Both the position numbers and the translations under genes were made by a program. From an uncultured Acidimicrobiales bacterium (lineage in GTDB: Bacteria > Actinomycetota > Acidimicrobiia > Acidimicrobiales > SHLQ01), in contig CAKZVC010000028.1 in NCBI GenBank assembly GCA_937922235.1, positions 1-43,744 on the forward strand: a DNA stretch of 43,744 nt, written 5' to 3'. The notes under the pieces were generated by a model, which was not told the origin of the DNA, made no database searches, and worked only from the letters and a program-made list of their open reading frames with translations. The stretch's first letter is position 1. Every line of letters begins with the position of its first letter. Positions 23,309-32,052 of this stretch are shown in pieces.

Positions 23309-24523
23309 GTGCCACTTCATTCGCGCCGTTTGCGCGCCCTCGTTGCCGCCGTTCTTGGGCTGCTCCTTTTCCTCCCCAGCGGTGTAACTGCCCAGGAGCA
23401 CGAGGACGAACAGAAGCTCGAAGACCTCAAGGAAGAGCGCGAAGAAATCCAGTCTCAGGTCGCTGCAGCCGCAGCAAAGGTCGAAGCAGCCGACGCCACG
23501 TACGAAGAGGTTGCACAGGCGCTCGACGACATCAACGGGCTTGTCGACCTCCACTCGGCCCGGCTCAAAGATGCCGAACAAGCTGTTCGTTCCGCTGAGA
23601 CCCTCGTAAGCCAAGCAGAGCAGCGCCGGGCAGAGATCGAAGTCGAGATGGACGGCCTGCGCGAACTGGTCGGCGATCTTGCCGTAGCGGCATTCACCGG
23701 CGAGGCAGGGGAGAACGGCGAAGATCTCACGGCGTTCCTTCTGAGCGAAGATCCCACCGAAGCGATGCGGCGGCGGAGCCTTGTGGAGTTTCAGACCGGA
23801 AACCTGGCCGACGGGCTCGACCGAATGCGTCTACTCGACGCTGAGGCTGAGCAGGTCGAGGCCGATCGGCTTCGAGCGGTTGAAGCAGCGCTCATCAATC
23901 GGACTGAAGCGGTAAACCGCCAGCTCGAGCTCGACGCAGCGGTCGACATTCAGGTCACGCTGGTGCTCGACGTCGAGGCCCGCCTGGAACAGCGCCTGGC
24001 TGAAGCGAGCTACCTCGAGGAGATCGACTCAGAGAAGGCCGCCGAGATTCGCCAGCAAGAAGAAGTCATTTCGAAGCGTATTCGCGCAGAAGCTGCCGCC
24101 AAGGCCGCAGCCGAAGCCCGACGGCGCGCTGCTGCTCGCCCAGCGCCACCAAGCGCAGGCGACATCGTCGACGCAGAGGGATTCTTCGTGCACTCGTCGG
24201 TGCGGACCGATGTGATCAACATGATTCAGGCCGCTCGTGCCGACGGAGTCAACCTGACCGGCTATAGCTACCGGTCACCACAGCGCACGGCAGAACTTCG
24301 CGTCATCAACGGGTGTCCTGACGTCTACAACGCCTCGCCGAGCCGCTGTCGCATTCCGACCGCCCGCCCCGGAACGTCAATGCACGAGCGCGGTCTCGCT
24401 ATCGATTTCCGTAGCTGCTGGCGTGGTTCGGACTGCTTCACCTGGCTGTCTCGAAACGCATCGAAGTACGGCTACTTCAACCTGCCGAGCGAGAGCTGGC
24501 ATTGGTCACGGAACGGTCGCTAA
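23309..24523 (+). CDS. Secreted coiled-coil protein with VanY-type carboxypeptidase domain, paralogue 1
   Basis: This 404-residue protein starts at GTG 23309, which gives a clean signal peptide (LRALVAAVLGLLLFLPSG, cut after AQ); TTG 23273 would be longer. Residues about 35-280 are a long coiled coil rich in E, A, Q, R, with a central hinge LAVAAFTGEAGENGEDLTAF like PcsB/CwlO-type division hydrolases. The C-terminal domain carries TARPGTSMHERGLAIDF (zinc His and Asp) and SESWHWS (last zinc His), as in D,D- or L,D-carboxypeptidases of the VanY/M15 family. Four Cys in this domain are absent from the other two paralogues apart from one shared position. It probably trims peptidoglycan side chains. 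Confidence 0.85.
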   Translation: MPLHSRRLRALVAAVLGLLLFLPSGVTAQEHEDEQKLEDLKEEREEIQSQVAAAAAKVEAADATYEEVAQALDDINGLVDLHSARLKDAEQAVRSAETLVSQAEQRRAEIEVEMDGLRELVGDLAVAAFTGEAGENGEDLTAFLLSEDPTEAMRRRSLVEFQTGNLADGLDRMRLLDAEAEQVEADRLRAVEAALINRTEAVNRQLELDAAVDIQVTLVLDVEARLEQRLAEASYLEEIDSEKAAEIRQQEEVISKRIRAEAAAKAAAEARRRAAARPAPPSAGDIVDAEGFFVHSSVRTDVINMIQAARADGVNLTGYSYRSPQRTAELRVINGCPDVYNASPSRCRIPTARPGTSMHERGLAIDFRSCWRGSDCFTWLSRNASKYGYFNLPSESWHWSRNGR

Positions 24524-24572
24524 CTCCGCCGAAACTTCGTCGCCCATTCCAGCTTTCGTAACCGACTTGGGC

Positions 24573-24578
24573 TAAGTT
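24573..24578 (+). promoter_or_regulatory. -10 box of leaderless VanY paralogue 2
   Basis: TAAGTT lies six bases before GTG 24585. Paralogue 2 may therefore be transcribed on its own. Confidence 0.45.
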
Positions 24579-24584
24579 CACGCC

Positions 24585-25835
24585 GTGGTTTCCGGCATCT
24601 CTCGCGCACTTCCTCGCGTCTTCGCGACCGCGCTCGTCGGCGTCACTGCGCTCTTCATGCTCACCATTCCCGCTGAGGCCCAGACCGAGGAAGAAAAGGA
24701 GCGTCTCGAGGAGCTGAAAGAGGAACGGGATCAGGCTCGCGCCGAAAAGGCCGCCCAAGCTGTCAAGGTCGACACGGCCACTGCAAGCTTCGATGAAGTT
24801 GCCCAAGCACTCGACGACATCAACGCCTTGGTCGACCTTCAGGAGACTCGCTTGGCCGAGGCCGAGCAGTCGGTGCGTTCGGCTGAGGCACAGGTGCGTC
24901 AAGCTGAACTTCGAGAAGCTGAGATCGAAGCCGAAGTCGCTGTGTTGCAATCGGACGTTCGGGACCTTGCGGTGGCGTCATTCACCGGCGAAACCGGGGC
25001 GAATGGCCAGGATCTCACTGCGCTGTTGCTCTCCGACGACCCAACCGAAGCTGCACGCCGCCGCAGCTTGGTCGAGTTCCAAACCGGATCGCTCGGTGAT
25101 GGCATCGACCGATTGCGCTCGCTCGTAGCCGAAGCCGAAGTCCTGTCAGAGCAGCGTCGAAAGTCTGCTGAAGCTGCGATTCTTGGTCGGATCGAAGCAG
25201 AAGGTCGTCGTGCTGAACTCGATATGGCCCAACAAGCGCAGCTCGACCTCGTAGCTGCGGCCGAGAGCCGCCTTGAAGCGCGACTGGCAGAGGCTGCGGT
25301 TCTCGCAGAACGTGATGAAGCCGCCGCCGCCAAGGTTCGCCAGCAAGAAGAAGCGATCGCCCGCAGGATCCGCCGTGAGGCTGCCCGCAAGGCAGCGATC
25401 GCCGAGGCCGCCAAACGGGATGCTCGGCCTCCGGTAGCCACGCCAGCTGATATCACGACCGTTCAGGGCATCCAGGTGCATCAGAGCATTGCCAGCAAGG
25501 TCGATCAGATGCTCACCGCTGCCCGCAATGACGGCGTCGACCTTGGCGGTTGGGGTTTCCGAGACAACATTCGCCAGATCGAACTTCGCCGCGCGCACTG
25601 TGGCACAACGGAGTACGACATCTGGGACAAACCAGCGTCACTGTGCCGGCCACCGACCGCTCGTCCGGGCCAGTCGATGCACGAGCGCGGGCTTGCTATC
25701 GATTTCACCTACAACGGGGGCTCGATGACCTCCCGTTCGAACCCTGGGTTCGTCTGGCTGGCCAACAATGCCAGCCGGTGGGGTTTCGTCAATTTGCCCT
25801 CAGAGCCCTGGCACTGGAGCACGGACGGTAACTAA
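24585..25835 (+). CDS. Secreted coiled-coil protein with VanY-type carboxypeptidase domain, paralogue 2
   Basis: This 416-residue protein has the same layout as its upstream neighbour: signal peptide (ALVGVTALFMLTIPAEAQ), coiled coil from about residue 35 to 280, the hinge LAVASFTGETGANGQDLTAL, a basic Ala-rich link, then the M15/VanY domain with TARPGQSMHERGLAIDF and SEPWHWS. Stretches such as VAQALDDIN and RRRSLVEFQTG are identical or nearly so in paralogue 1, showing tandem duplication. Its start (GTGGTTTC) is shared with the best start of paralogue 3. The predicted place of action is the wall, probably controlled through its coiled coil. Confidence 0.87.
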   Translation: MVSGISRALPRVFATALVGVTALFMLTIPAEAQTEEEKERLEELKEERDQARAEKAAQAVKVDTATASFDEVAQALDDINALVDLQETRLAEAEQSVRSAEAQVRQAELREAEIEAEVAVLQSDVRDLAVASFTGETGANGQDLTALLLSDDPTEAARRRSLVEFQTGSLGDGIDRLRSLVAEAEVLSEQRRKSAEAAILGRIEAEGRRAELDMAQQAQLDLVAAAESRLEARLAEAAVLAERDEAAAAKVRQQEEAIARRIRREAARKAAIAEAAKRDARPPVATPADITTVQGIQVHQSIASKVDQMLTAARNDGVDLGGWGFRDNIRQIELRRAHCGTTEYDIWDKPASLCRPPTARPGQSMHERGLAIDFTYNGGSMTSRSNPGFVWLANNASRWGFVNLPSEPWHWSTDGN

Positions 25836-25993
25836 CCAGTTGCCGGGTGTGACGCTCCGTCAGAATCCTGACAAACATTGGTGAAAATCGCCGCCCAGTG
25901 AGGGATTTTGCAGGCGAATCGATCAAGGTTGGGGTTTCGGGCGGAAGTAGGCCATTTGGCTCACTATTGGACGACAGGCGCCGATTGCTGATC

Positions 25994-27340
25994 GTGGTTT
26001 CTTATCTCGGGCGAACTCGCATAGTTCTTGCTGGCGCGCTCGTCATCTTTTTGATTCTGAGCTCCGTTGCGATCAACGGGTCGGTCGTCGATGCTCAGTA
26101 CGGCGACGAAGATGCCGAAATTGACGACCTTAAAGAGGAGCGCGAGCGAGCTGTCAAGGAGGCAGCGCTTGCGGTCAGCGAAATCGACGTGTTTACGGCA
26201 ACGGTTGACCAGCTCGCGAAGGCGCTCGACGATCTCAATGCCCTGGTCGAGCTCCAAGAGATTCGCTTGGAAACTGCGGAGAAGGCCTATCAAGCTGCCC
26301 TCGACTCGATCGATGAGGCTCGTCAGGCCCGTCAGGACGTTCTCCTTGAGGCGGAGGTTGTCCGCCTTCATCTCACCAACCTTGCAGTCGCCAGTTTCAC
26401 TGGCGAAAGCTCCGCGAGCAGTGAAGACATCACCGAGCTGCTTTTGTCCGACGATCCTGGCGAATCGGCCCGCTTCATTCATCTGCTTGAACTGCAGACC
26501 GGCTCACTTAACGATGGCATCGATCGCCTCCGGGCGCTCGAGACCCAAGCAGCGCAGCTCATCCTCGATGAACAGACGGCCGTCGACTCCGCCGAGAACC
26601 TGCTGAATACGGTCGAGGCTCGCAAGTTCGAGTTGGACGATGCGTTAGAGAAGCAATCACGGGTCGTCACTGCCGCGGAGATCCGTCTGGAAGCGCAGAT
26701 CGCTGAAGCAGCGATCCTCGAAGAGCGCGATGCCCAACTCGCGACCGAGATTCGCGACAAACAATCATCGATCAACCAACGCGTTATGCAGACCGCACGC
26801 CGAAACGGCATCGAGATTCCGCCACCAGTCGACCTCGACGAAATAGCTCTCCTCGACTTCTACCGTCCAGGCGAGCTCCCCGAGCCAACGATCGACGAAG
26901 AGACCGGCGAGGAGGTCGTGCTCATCCCGCTCGACGTCGAGCCCTTCTTCCAACTTGAGGTCCACAAGGACATCGAACGACAGGCCCGGGCACTGTATGA
27001 CCAGGCCTTTGCTGAAGGCATCGATCTCGCCGGCTGGGGATACCGACCGATCCAGCTGCAAATCGATCTTCGTCGAGCGCACTGTGGCGGATCAGAATAC
27101 GACATCTGGCACCGCCCAGTCTCTGAGTGCAGCCCGCCAACCGCACGACCCGGTTTTTCTCGTCATGAGCAGGGCCGTGCCATCGATTTCACCTACAACG
27201 GGTCGTCGATCGTGTCACGCGACAGCGCTGGCTTCCGGTGGCTCGCCCGGAACGCCCCCCAGTACGGCTTTGTCAACCTTGAGAGCGAGCCGTGGCACTG
27301 GAGCATCGAGCCCGGCGACGAGCGCTGGCCGGGCGGCTAG
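25994..27340 (+). CDS. Secreted coiled-coil protein with VanY-type carboxypeptidase domain, paralogue 3
   Basis: This protein has 448 residues from GTG 25994. That start gives a signal segment (IVLAGALVIFLILSSVAI) and shares GTGGTTTC with paralogue 2; GTG 25898 would add 32 residues of unlikely composition. The coiled coil and hinge LAVASFTGESSASSEDITEL are kept, but paralogue 3 is the most diverged. It has an extra acidic insert of about 45 residues between coil and enzyme domain (region around FYRPGELPEPTIDEETGEE). Its domain reads TARPGFSRHEQGRAIDF and SEPWHWS, so the zinc ligands are intact. The stop lies 15 bases from the convergent menC stop. Confidence 0.85.
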   Translation: MVSYLGRTRIVLAGALVIFLILSSVAINGSVVDAQYGDEDAEIDDLKEERERAVKEAALAVSEIDVFTATVDQLAKALDDLNALVELQEIRLETAEKAYQAALDSIDEARQARQDVLLEAEVVRLHLTNLAVASFTGESSASSEDITELLLSDDPGESARFIHLLELQTGSLNDGIDRLRALETQAAQLILDEQTAVDSAENLLNTVEARKFELDDALEKQSRVVTAAEIRLEAQIAEAAILEERDAQLATEIRDKQSSINQRVMQTARRNGIEIPPPVDLDEIALLDFYRPGELPEPTIDEETGEEVVLIPLDVEPFFQLEVHKDIERQARALYDQAFAEGIDLAGWGYRPIQLQIDLRRAHCGGSEYDIWHRPVSECSPPTARPGFSRHEQGRAIDFTYNGSSIVSRDSAGFRWLARNAPQYGFVNLESEPWHWSIEPGDERWPGG

Positions 27341-27355
27341 AGCGCCTGAACGCTC

Positions 27356-28384
27356 TTAGACCATCCATACACCGTTCATAGCGGGCACGTGCACGTGTCC
27401 GCCGCGTGGAAGAAGCTCGATGGGCATGTTCCGCACGAGTGAGCCGGTGGCGAGGCCGTGAGCTTCGTCATCATCGGGGAGCCCTGCTGCAGCATGAATG
27501 GCTGCTGCCAAGGCAACCTCTCGGTCGATCGACGACGACACAACAATTCGCAGGTCGCTGTGCGACCGAGCCAGGTCGATCACGCGATCGATACCTCCGA
27601 TCGCAGCGGGCTTCACCACCACAATGCCAACGCCCGCTTCGGCAATAGCTGCAGCCGGATCGTTGGTTATTGGCAGGTCGAGCGCCACGGCAACTCCGGT
27701 CGAGTCTTGGAGCGGCACGTACTCGGCCACTGACGCTGTTGGGTCTTCGATGAAATCGATTCGGTGGCGGCCGACCCGGCCGATAACGCGTTCGACGGTG
27801 GCGGCATCCCAGGCCCGGTTTGCGTCGAGGCGCAGTGACACATCAGGTCCGGCGGCTTCACTCGCCGCGATGATGCGCGTGACGTCTTGAGCTGGGTCGG
27901 CTGCGCCGACCTTGAGCTTGATCGCTTGCATTCCCGTGCCGACGAGCTCGGCAGTTCGGGCATGCACCGCTCCAGGGTTTGCCTCAGCGACGAGTCCGTT
28001 CGACGGAACGGTGCCAGGAGCGCCAGCTCGCAGCCATTGTGCTGCCGGAACGCCGGCGGCCTGACTCTCGAGGTCGGCGAGCGCAGTATGCACGCCAAAG
28101 CGCGAGAGCGGGCCGAGTCCAGCGGCATCAAGGCCTGCGATTGCGTCGGCTACTGACAGCGATGGTGCCGATGCGCACCAGGAGTCGATCTCGACGGCGA
28201 TCGCTTCGAGGCCTGGGCCTACGACGCCCGGGATTGGGGCGGTCTCGCCTCGACCAAGGAGGCCGTCATCGGTCGAAATCCGTACCTGCAAGCCGCCTCG
28301 ATCGCCAACACCGCCCGCTCCGGTCGCAAGCGACTCGGTAAGGCGAATATCGATGGTGGTTGAGTCAGCCTCGGAGATCTGCAT
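27356..28384 (-). CDS. menC: o-Succinylbenzoate synthase
   Basis: This 342-residue enolase-superfamily enzyme dehydrates SHCHC to o-succinylbenzoate in menaquinone synthesis. The expected active-site set is visible: AIKLKVGA (KxK), SLRLDANRAW (metal Asp), DFIEDPT (metal Glu), VALDLPI (third metal ligand) and VVVKPAAIGG (second catalytic Lys). ATG 28384 was chosen because it gives a 20-base overlap with menH and a normal N-terminus (MQISEADSTTIDIRL); an upstream ATG at 28435 would run 71 bases into menH. It is the last gene of the menD-menH-menC unit. Confidence 0.9.
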   Translation of the reverse strand: MQISEADSTTIDIRLTESLATGAGGVGDRGGLQVRISTDDGLLGRGETAPIPGVVGPGLEAIAVEIDSWCASAPSLSVADAIAGLDAAGLGPLSRFGVHTALADLESQAAGVPAAQWLRAGAPGTVPSNGLVAEANPGAVHARTAELVGTGMQAIKLKVGAADPAQDVTRIIAASEAAGPDVSLRLDANRAWDAATVERVIGRVGRHRIDFIEDPTASVAEYVPLQDSTGVAVALDLPITNDPAAAIAEAGVGIVVVKPAAIGGIDRVIDLARSHSDLRIVVSSSIDREVALAAAIHAAAGLPDDDEAHGLATGSLVRNMPIELLPRGGHVHVPAMNGVWMV

Positions 28385-29231
28385 GGTCTTCACAGACTCG
28401 CAGAAATTCGCTGACGCGTGCGGCAACTTCGGCACAATTCTCGACGTGCACTACATGGCCAGCATTCGCCACTACATGCATCTCCCCGAAGGGCGCTGCC
28501 GTAGCCATTCGTTCAGCTATTTGCACATAGTTATCGTCGAGTCCGCCAGCAATCGCGAGCAGGGGAGACCGAAGCGCGGGAAGCGACAGCCACACGGGTG
28601 TCATGGCGCCGGTGCCCGTACCTCGCAGGCTGTTCGCCAGCCCGGTTGCCGTGTTCGAGGTCCGTTGTTCGATGGTTGCCGTTAGATCGTCAGCATCGAG
28701 ACCAGCGACGTAGGGAGCGAACAGATCGAGTTCGAGCCATTCAGCAACAAACGCGTCCACACCGACCGTTTCGAGGTGCTTGGCACGTGTGAGGTCGGCG
28801 TCATGGCGAGCAGCCCGGTCCACCGGGTCGTGAATGCCCGGCGTCGAGCTCAGGCTGATGATCGATGCGAAGTACCACGGCGCTCGTGCGGCCATCGACA
28901 GCGCCACTCGCCCGCCGAAGGAGTACCCGAGCAGGTGTACCGTGCCGATATCGCGCGGTCCAATAACCGAGAGCACCTGGTCGACCACCGAGGGCATCGA
29001 GTACGGCTCGAGGTACTCGGGGGCGTCGCTGTGTCCGTGTCCAATAAGGTCGATCATGATGGCTGGCCGGCCATCGCGGCACGCCTCAACAAGCTGAAGC
29101 ATTGTCGTGCCGTCACCGGTGAAGCCATGAAGGGCGACAAGCAGCGGACCAACACCATCGAGTTGACGCACAGCCAGGGTGGTGCCATCTGCCGTAACGA
29201 CGTGTTCGATCGGAAGTTGGGAGTTCGTCAT
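28365..29231 (-). CDS. menH: 2-succinyl-6-hydroxy-2,4-cyclohexadiene-1-carboxylate (SHCHC) synthase
   Basis: This 288-residue alpha/beta-hydrolase acts between MenD and MenC, removing pyruvate from SEPHCHC. Family blocks include LLVALHGFTGDGTTM, MIDLIGHGHSDAP, the elbow HLLGYSFGGRVAL (Ser), IAGGLDDNYVQ (Asp) and VANAGHVVHVENC (His). The ATG overlaps the menD stop by four bases (ATGA), and menC overlaps its end, so the three genes are translated together. The genomic setting makes MenH much more likely than a generic hydrolase. Confidence 0.92.
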   Translation of the reverse strand: MTNSQLPIEHVVTADGTTLAVRQLDGVGPLLVALHGFTGDGTTMLQLVEACRDGRPAIMIDLIGHGHSDAPEYLEPYSMPSVVDQVLSVIGPRDIGTVHLLGYSFGGRVALSMAARAPWYFASIISLSSTPGIHDPVDRAARHDADLTRAKHLETVGVDAFVAEWLELDLFAPYVAGLDADDLTATIEQRTSNTATGLANSLRGTGTGAMTPVWLSLPALRSPLLAIAGGLDDNYVQIAERMATAAPFGEMHVVANAGHVVHVENCAEVAARVSEFLRVCEDHADLRG

Positions 29232-30976
29232 GGTTGTGGGAGCGATCTGATCGCGTCTCGAAGGGCATCGGCAAACGCCATCCGTTCGGGGGTGTCTACC
29301 GTTACCTCGATCACGACCACGCCGTCGTGATTTCGAGTCTGCAGTAGGGCATCTCGCACGTCGGACGACTGAATGACGGTAATGCCTGGATGGTCCTGCA
29401 GGAAGCTAAATGTCGTTCCGTGAGGGGTGTGAAACAGCTCGTTGAACTCCTCGTCGTCGAGGGCATCTCGAATCGGTAGGAGCGAGAAAATGCCGCCGCC
29501 GTCGTTGTTGGGGATGATGATTGTGAGCGGCACGTCGTTGCGGCCAGCCGACAGGACTCCACCAATGTCGTGGATGGCCGCTACATCGCCGACGAGCGCG
29601 TAGGTGCGCCCGTGGGTACTCGCCATCTGCGCACCAATCGCGGTGGACACCACGCCATCGATCCCGTTGATCCCTCGATTCGCAAGCACGCGTGGCGCCG
29701 CTCCAACCGGAGTGAACGTGTCGAGGTCGCGGACGGGCATCGAGCTCGACGCAACGATGCGGTCGATCGTGGTGGCCGACGCGCTAAGTGCACTGGCGAC
29801 GTGGGCCTCGGTCGTCGTCGACCAACTGAGAAGTGTCTCTTCTATTGCCCGCGCAACAGCGGATCCAACTCCTTGCCAGCGTGTGAGCCACGCAGAGTCG
29901 CCAAGGTCACTTTGAGCTGCAGCGACGCCTGCAAGGAGGCTTGCTGGCGGTGAGGTCAACCGGGCGGTGAGGAGGTGGGACGGATCGTGCCAGTCGTTCA
30001 ATGGGTCGACCAGGACGTGTTGTGCGGCCTGTTTCTCCCACCACAAGCGTTGCACCTTGGCGGTTGGCGTGTTTCCAAGCCGAATGATCAGGTCGGGCTC
30101 AGGAGCCGACGGCGCGGTAACCGCCAGCGATGGGGCATCGATCAGGGCCTCTGAGCGAAGACCAGCGCCACGCAGCCCACTCAGCACGTCGGCGAGAATT
30201 GGAATGCTCAGCGCTTTTGCCGCGTCAAGAAGGCGCTTCGCGTCGGCCAGAGCCGCGTCAACACCGTTGACGACCGAGATCGTTCGCGGCCCCGCGATGA
30301 TCAGCGGTCGGCGAGACTTCTTGAGCAGCGACAACAGATAGTCGATGTCGTCGTCGCCCGCCCGGCGTGCAGCGCCCCCAAGGTGTGGGGTCTTGGGCGG
30401 GTCGATCGGTGGTGCGGTGGGTTCGATCGGAAGCCTGAATGCCCAGTTAACGTGCACCGGGCCGTGGGCGCTTCGCGCGGTTTCGGCAGCACGGGCACCA
30501 GCAAGCACGCAGAACCGGGCGCCACCTTCACCACCGACCGGCATCGTGATCTCGTCGCGCACCTGACGGTGATAAAGACCACGTTGATCGAAGGATTGTC
30601 CGACACCCCAGTGCTGATGTTCAGGGGGCCGATCGGCAGTAATGACGATCAGCGGAACGTTGCTCAACGAGGCCTCGGCGACGGCCGGCAAGTAGTTGGC
30701 TGCAGCAGTACCGGAGGTACAGATGAGCGCTACCGGACTGCCACTGGTCGCTGCATATCCAAGGGCGACGAACGCGGCGACGCGCTCATCGAGTTCAATC
30801 GAGTAGGGCAGATTTGGTGTGCGCGTAACGGCGAGCGACAGGGCGGTCGAACGCGAGCCGGGGGAGAGCACCACGTGGGCCAGTCCGGCATCTCGGGCAC
30901 CGGCAAAGAAGTGCTCAGCAGCCGCGGTGGCATCGACTGGAACGTCGCGTGCAGAGTCGTTGGGCAGATCCGTCAT
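29228..30976 (-). CDS. menD: SEPHCHC synthase (2-succinyl-5-enolpyruvyl-6-hydroxy-3-cyclohexene-1-carboxylate synthase)
   Basis: This 582-residue thiamine-diphosphate enzyme starts the dedicated menaquinone branch by joining 2-oxoglutarate and isochorismate. It shows VVLSPGSRSTALSLA, IELDERVAAFVALGYA with the Glu that activates the cofactor, VALICTSGTAAANYLPAVAEA, and in the cofactor domain LVGDVAAIHDIGG and IIIPNNDGGGIFSLLP. The length is normal for the family. A TACACT box lies ten bases before the ATG, in the 18-base gap after the M23 peptidase gene, which is on the same strand. No isochorismate synthase gene lies in the window. Confidence 0.95.
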   Translation of the reverse strand: MTDLPNDSARDVPVDATAAAEHFFAGARDAGLAHVVLSPGSRSTALSLAVTRTPNLPYSIELDERVAAFVALGYAATSGSPVALICTSGTAAANYLPAVAEASLSNVPLIVITADRPPEHQHWGVGQSFDQRGLYHRQVRDEITMPVGGEGGARFCVLAGARAAETARSAHGPVHVNWAFRLPIEPTAPPIDPPKTPHLGGAARRAGDDDIDYLLSLLKKSRRPLIIAGPRTISVVNGVDAALADAKRLLDAAKALSIPILADVLSGLRGAGLRSEALIDAPSLAVTAPSAPEPDLIIRLGNTPTAKVQRLWWEKQAAQHVLVDPLNDWHDPSHLLTARLTSPPASLLAGVAAAQSDLGDSAWLTRWQGVGSAVARAIEETLLSWSTTTEAHVASALSASATTIDRIVASSSMPVRDLDTFTPVGAAPRVLANRGINGIDGVVSTAIGAQMASTHGRTYALVGDVAAIHDIGGVLSAGRNDVPLTIIIPNNDGGGIFSLLPIRDALDDEEFNELFHTPHGTTFSFLQDHPGITVIQSSDVRDALLQTRNHDGVVVIEVTVDTPERMAFADALRDAIRSLPQP

Positions 30977-30986
30977 CGGTCTGCGA

Positions 30987-30992
30987 AGTGTA
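30987..30992 (-). promoter_or_regulatory. Candidate -10 box of the menDHC unit
   Basis: TACACT on the minus strand lies ten bases before ATG 30976, leaving at most a few leader bases. Read-through from the M23 peptidase gene is an alternative. Confidence 0.3.
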
Positions 30993-30994
30993 CG

Positions 30995-31954
30995 TCAGGT
31001 ACCGCTGTCGAGCAGGTACGTACGGTCACTTCCATCGATCGACGGAACTTCGTCGACTGCTTCAAGCGCTTCGGCTGCCGCGCCTTCGCCGAAGAGCACG
31101 TCGAGCAGGGGGAACGGGTTCTCCCAGTTCGACTCGCCAGTTGGTGCCCATTGCATGTGCAGATGGGGCGCACCACGAGCGTTTCCGGAGTCGCCGTTCG
31201 TACCGACGATCTGGCCGGCGTACACGCGCTGACCGTCAACGACATCGCTGATCTCGTCCATGTGGGCGTAGTAGTAACGCGAGCCGCTGTCGCCGATGAG
31301 ATACAGGCTCAGGCCACCGAGCGAGCCGTTGCTTGCCCGTTCGACGTACCCATCTTCGATCGCCCGTAACGGCACGCCGATCTGTGCGAGAAGGTCGGTG
31401 CCCTTGTGGCGTCGACCTCCTGAGCGGGGCCGACCCCAGTCGTTGAAGAACGGCTTGCGAAGCTCAACCACAGGGAACTCTGCAAAGCCCATCGAGAACG
31501 GCTCGGTCTCGGCAAGCAGACCCGAGGCCTGCTCCTCGAGCTTGGCCAAGTCTCGCTTTAGACCAGCAGCCCGCGATGCCAGAATACGTTCGGTGCTCTC
31601 GGGAATCGGCGCGTTGTAGACGCGACCCTCACCTCGGAAGCCGAGCGTTTCCGCCCGGACTCGCGCCGTCAGCGCTTCTCGGGCCAGCTCGAGCTCGTCG
31701 AGTTGGGTCAAGATATCGAGCCGTTCGAGAACGATGTCCTCACGCTCTGCTGATGGCAGGAACGGCGCGCCTGGAAGCGTTGGTGCCGCCTGACGTGGAG
31801 TCAGAATTGGCGAGAACGGGTTACCGGACGCGCCGACCGGAGCCGCCGCCAGAAGCAAGGCCAGCATGAGCGCTGCGGCGCTCAAAACACGACGACGAGA
31901 ACCGTATCCGGAACAGCGCGCGCGGCGCCTTCGCCCTCGAGAGTCTCCAATCAC
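30995..31954 (-). CDS. Secreted M23 family metallopeptidase (LytM-like)
   Basis: This protein has 319 residues from GTG 31954, a start supported by TACAGT seven bases upstream; TTG 31975 would be longer. An Arg-rich N-terminus (SRGRRRRARCSGYGSRRR) precedes the signal segment VLSAAALMLALLLAAAPVGA. A short coiled coil (about residues 75-155) is followed by the M23 domain with RHKGTDLLAQIG (zinc His and Asp), YYYAHMDEIS and HLHMQW (His pair), so the active site looks intact. It should cut peptidoglycan cross-links or activate amidases. It lies between menD and an LCP gene on the same strand. Confidence 0.9.
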   Translation of the reverse strand: MIGDSRGRRRRARCSGYGSRRRVLSAAALMLALLLAAAPVGASGNPFSPILTPRQAAPTLPGAPFLPSAEREDIVLERLDILTQLDELELAREALTARVRAETLGFRGEGRVYNAPIPESTERILASRAAGLKRDLAKLEEQASGLLAETEPFSMGFAEFPVVELRKPFFNDWGRPRSGGRRHKGTDLLAQIGVPLRAIEDGYVERASNGSLGGLSLYLIGDSGSRYYYAHMDEISDVVDGQRVYAGQIVGTNGDSGNARGAPHLHMQWAPTGESNWENPFPLLDVLFGEGAAAEALEAVDEVPSIDGSDRTYLLDSGT

Positions 31955-31961
31955 GGACCAG

Positions 31962-31967
31962 ACTGTA
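31962..31967 (-). promoter_or_regulatory. -10 box of the M23 peptidase gene
   Basis: TACAGT on the minus strand lies seven bases before GTG 31954, which selects this start over the upstream TTG. Confidence 0.45.
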
Positions 31968-32052
31968 GGGGCCAACCTGTCGAAACCCCAACTTGGAGAG
32001 TAGTGGCATTCGCGCGGTCAGTGATGACCTGAGGTTCGCTGCAAGCTCTCGC

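Noticed and set aside
27339..27356. Short hairpin AGAGCG/CGCTCT between the convergent VanY and menC stops as a terminator
   Set aside because: The stem is only six base pairs and lacks a T run on either strand.
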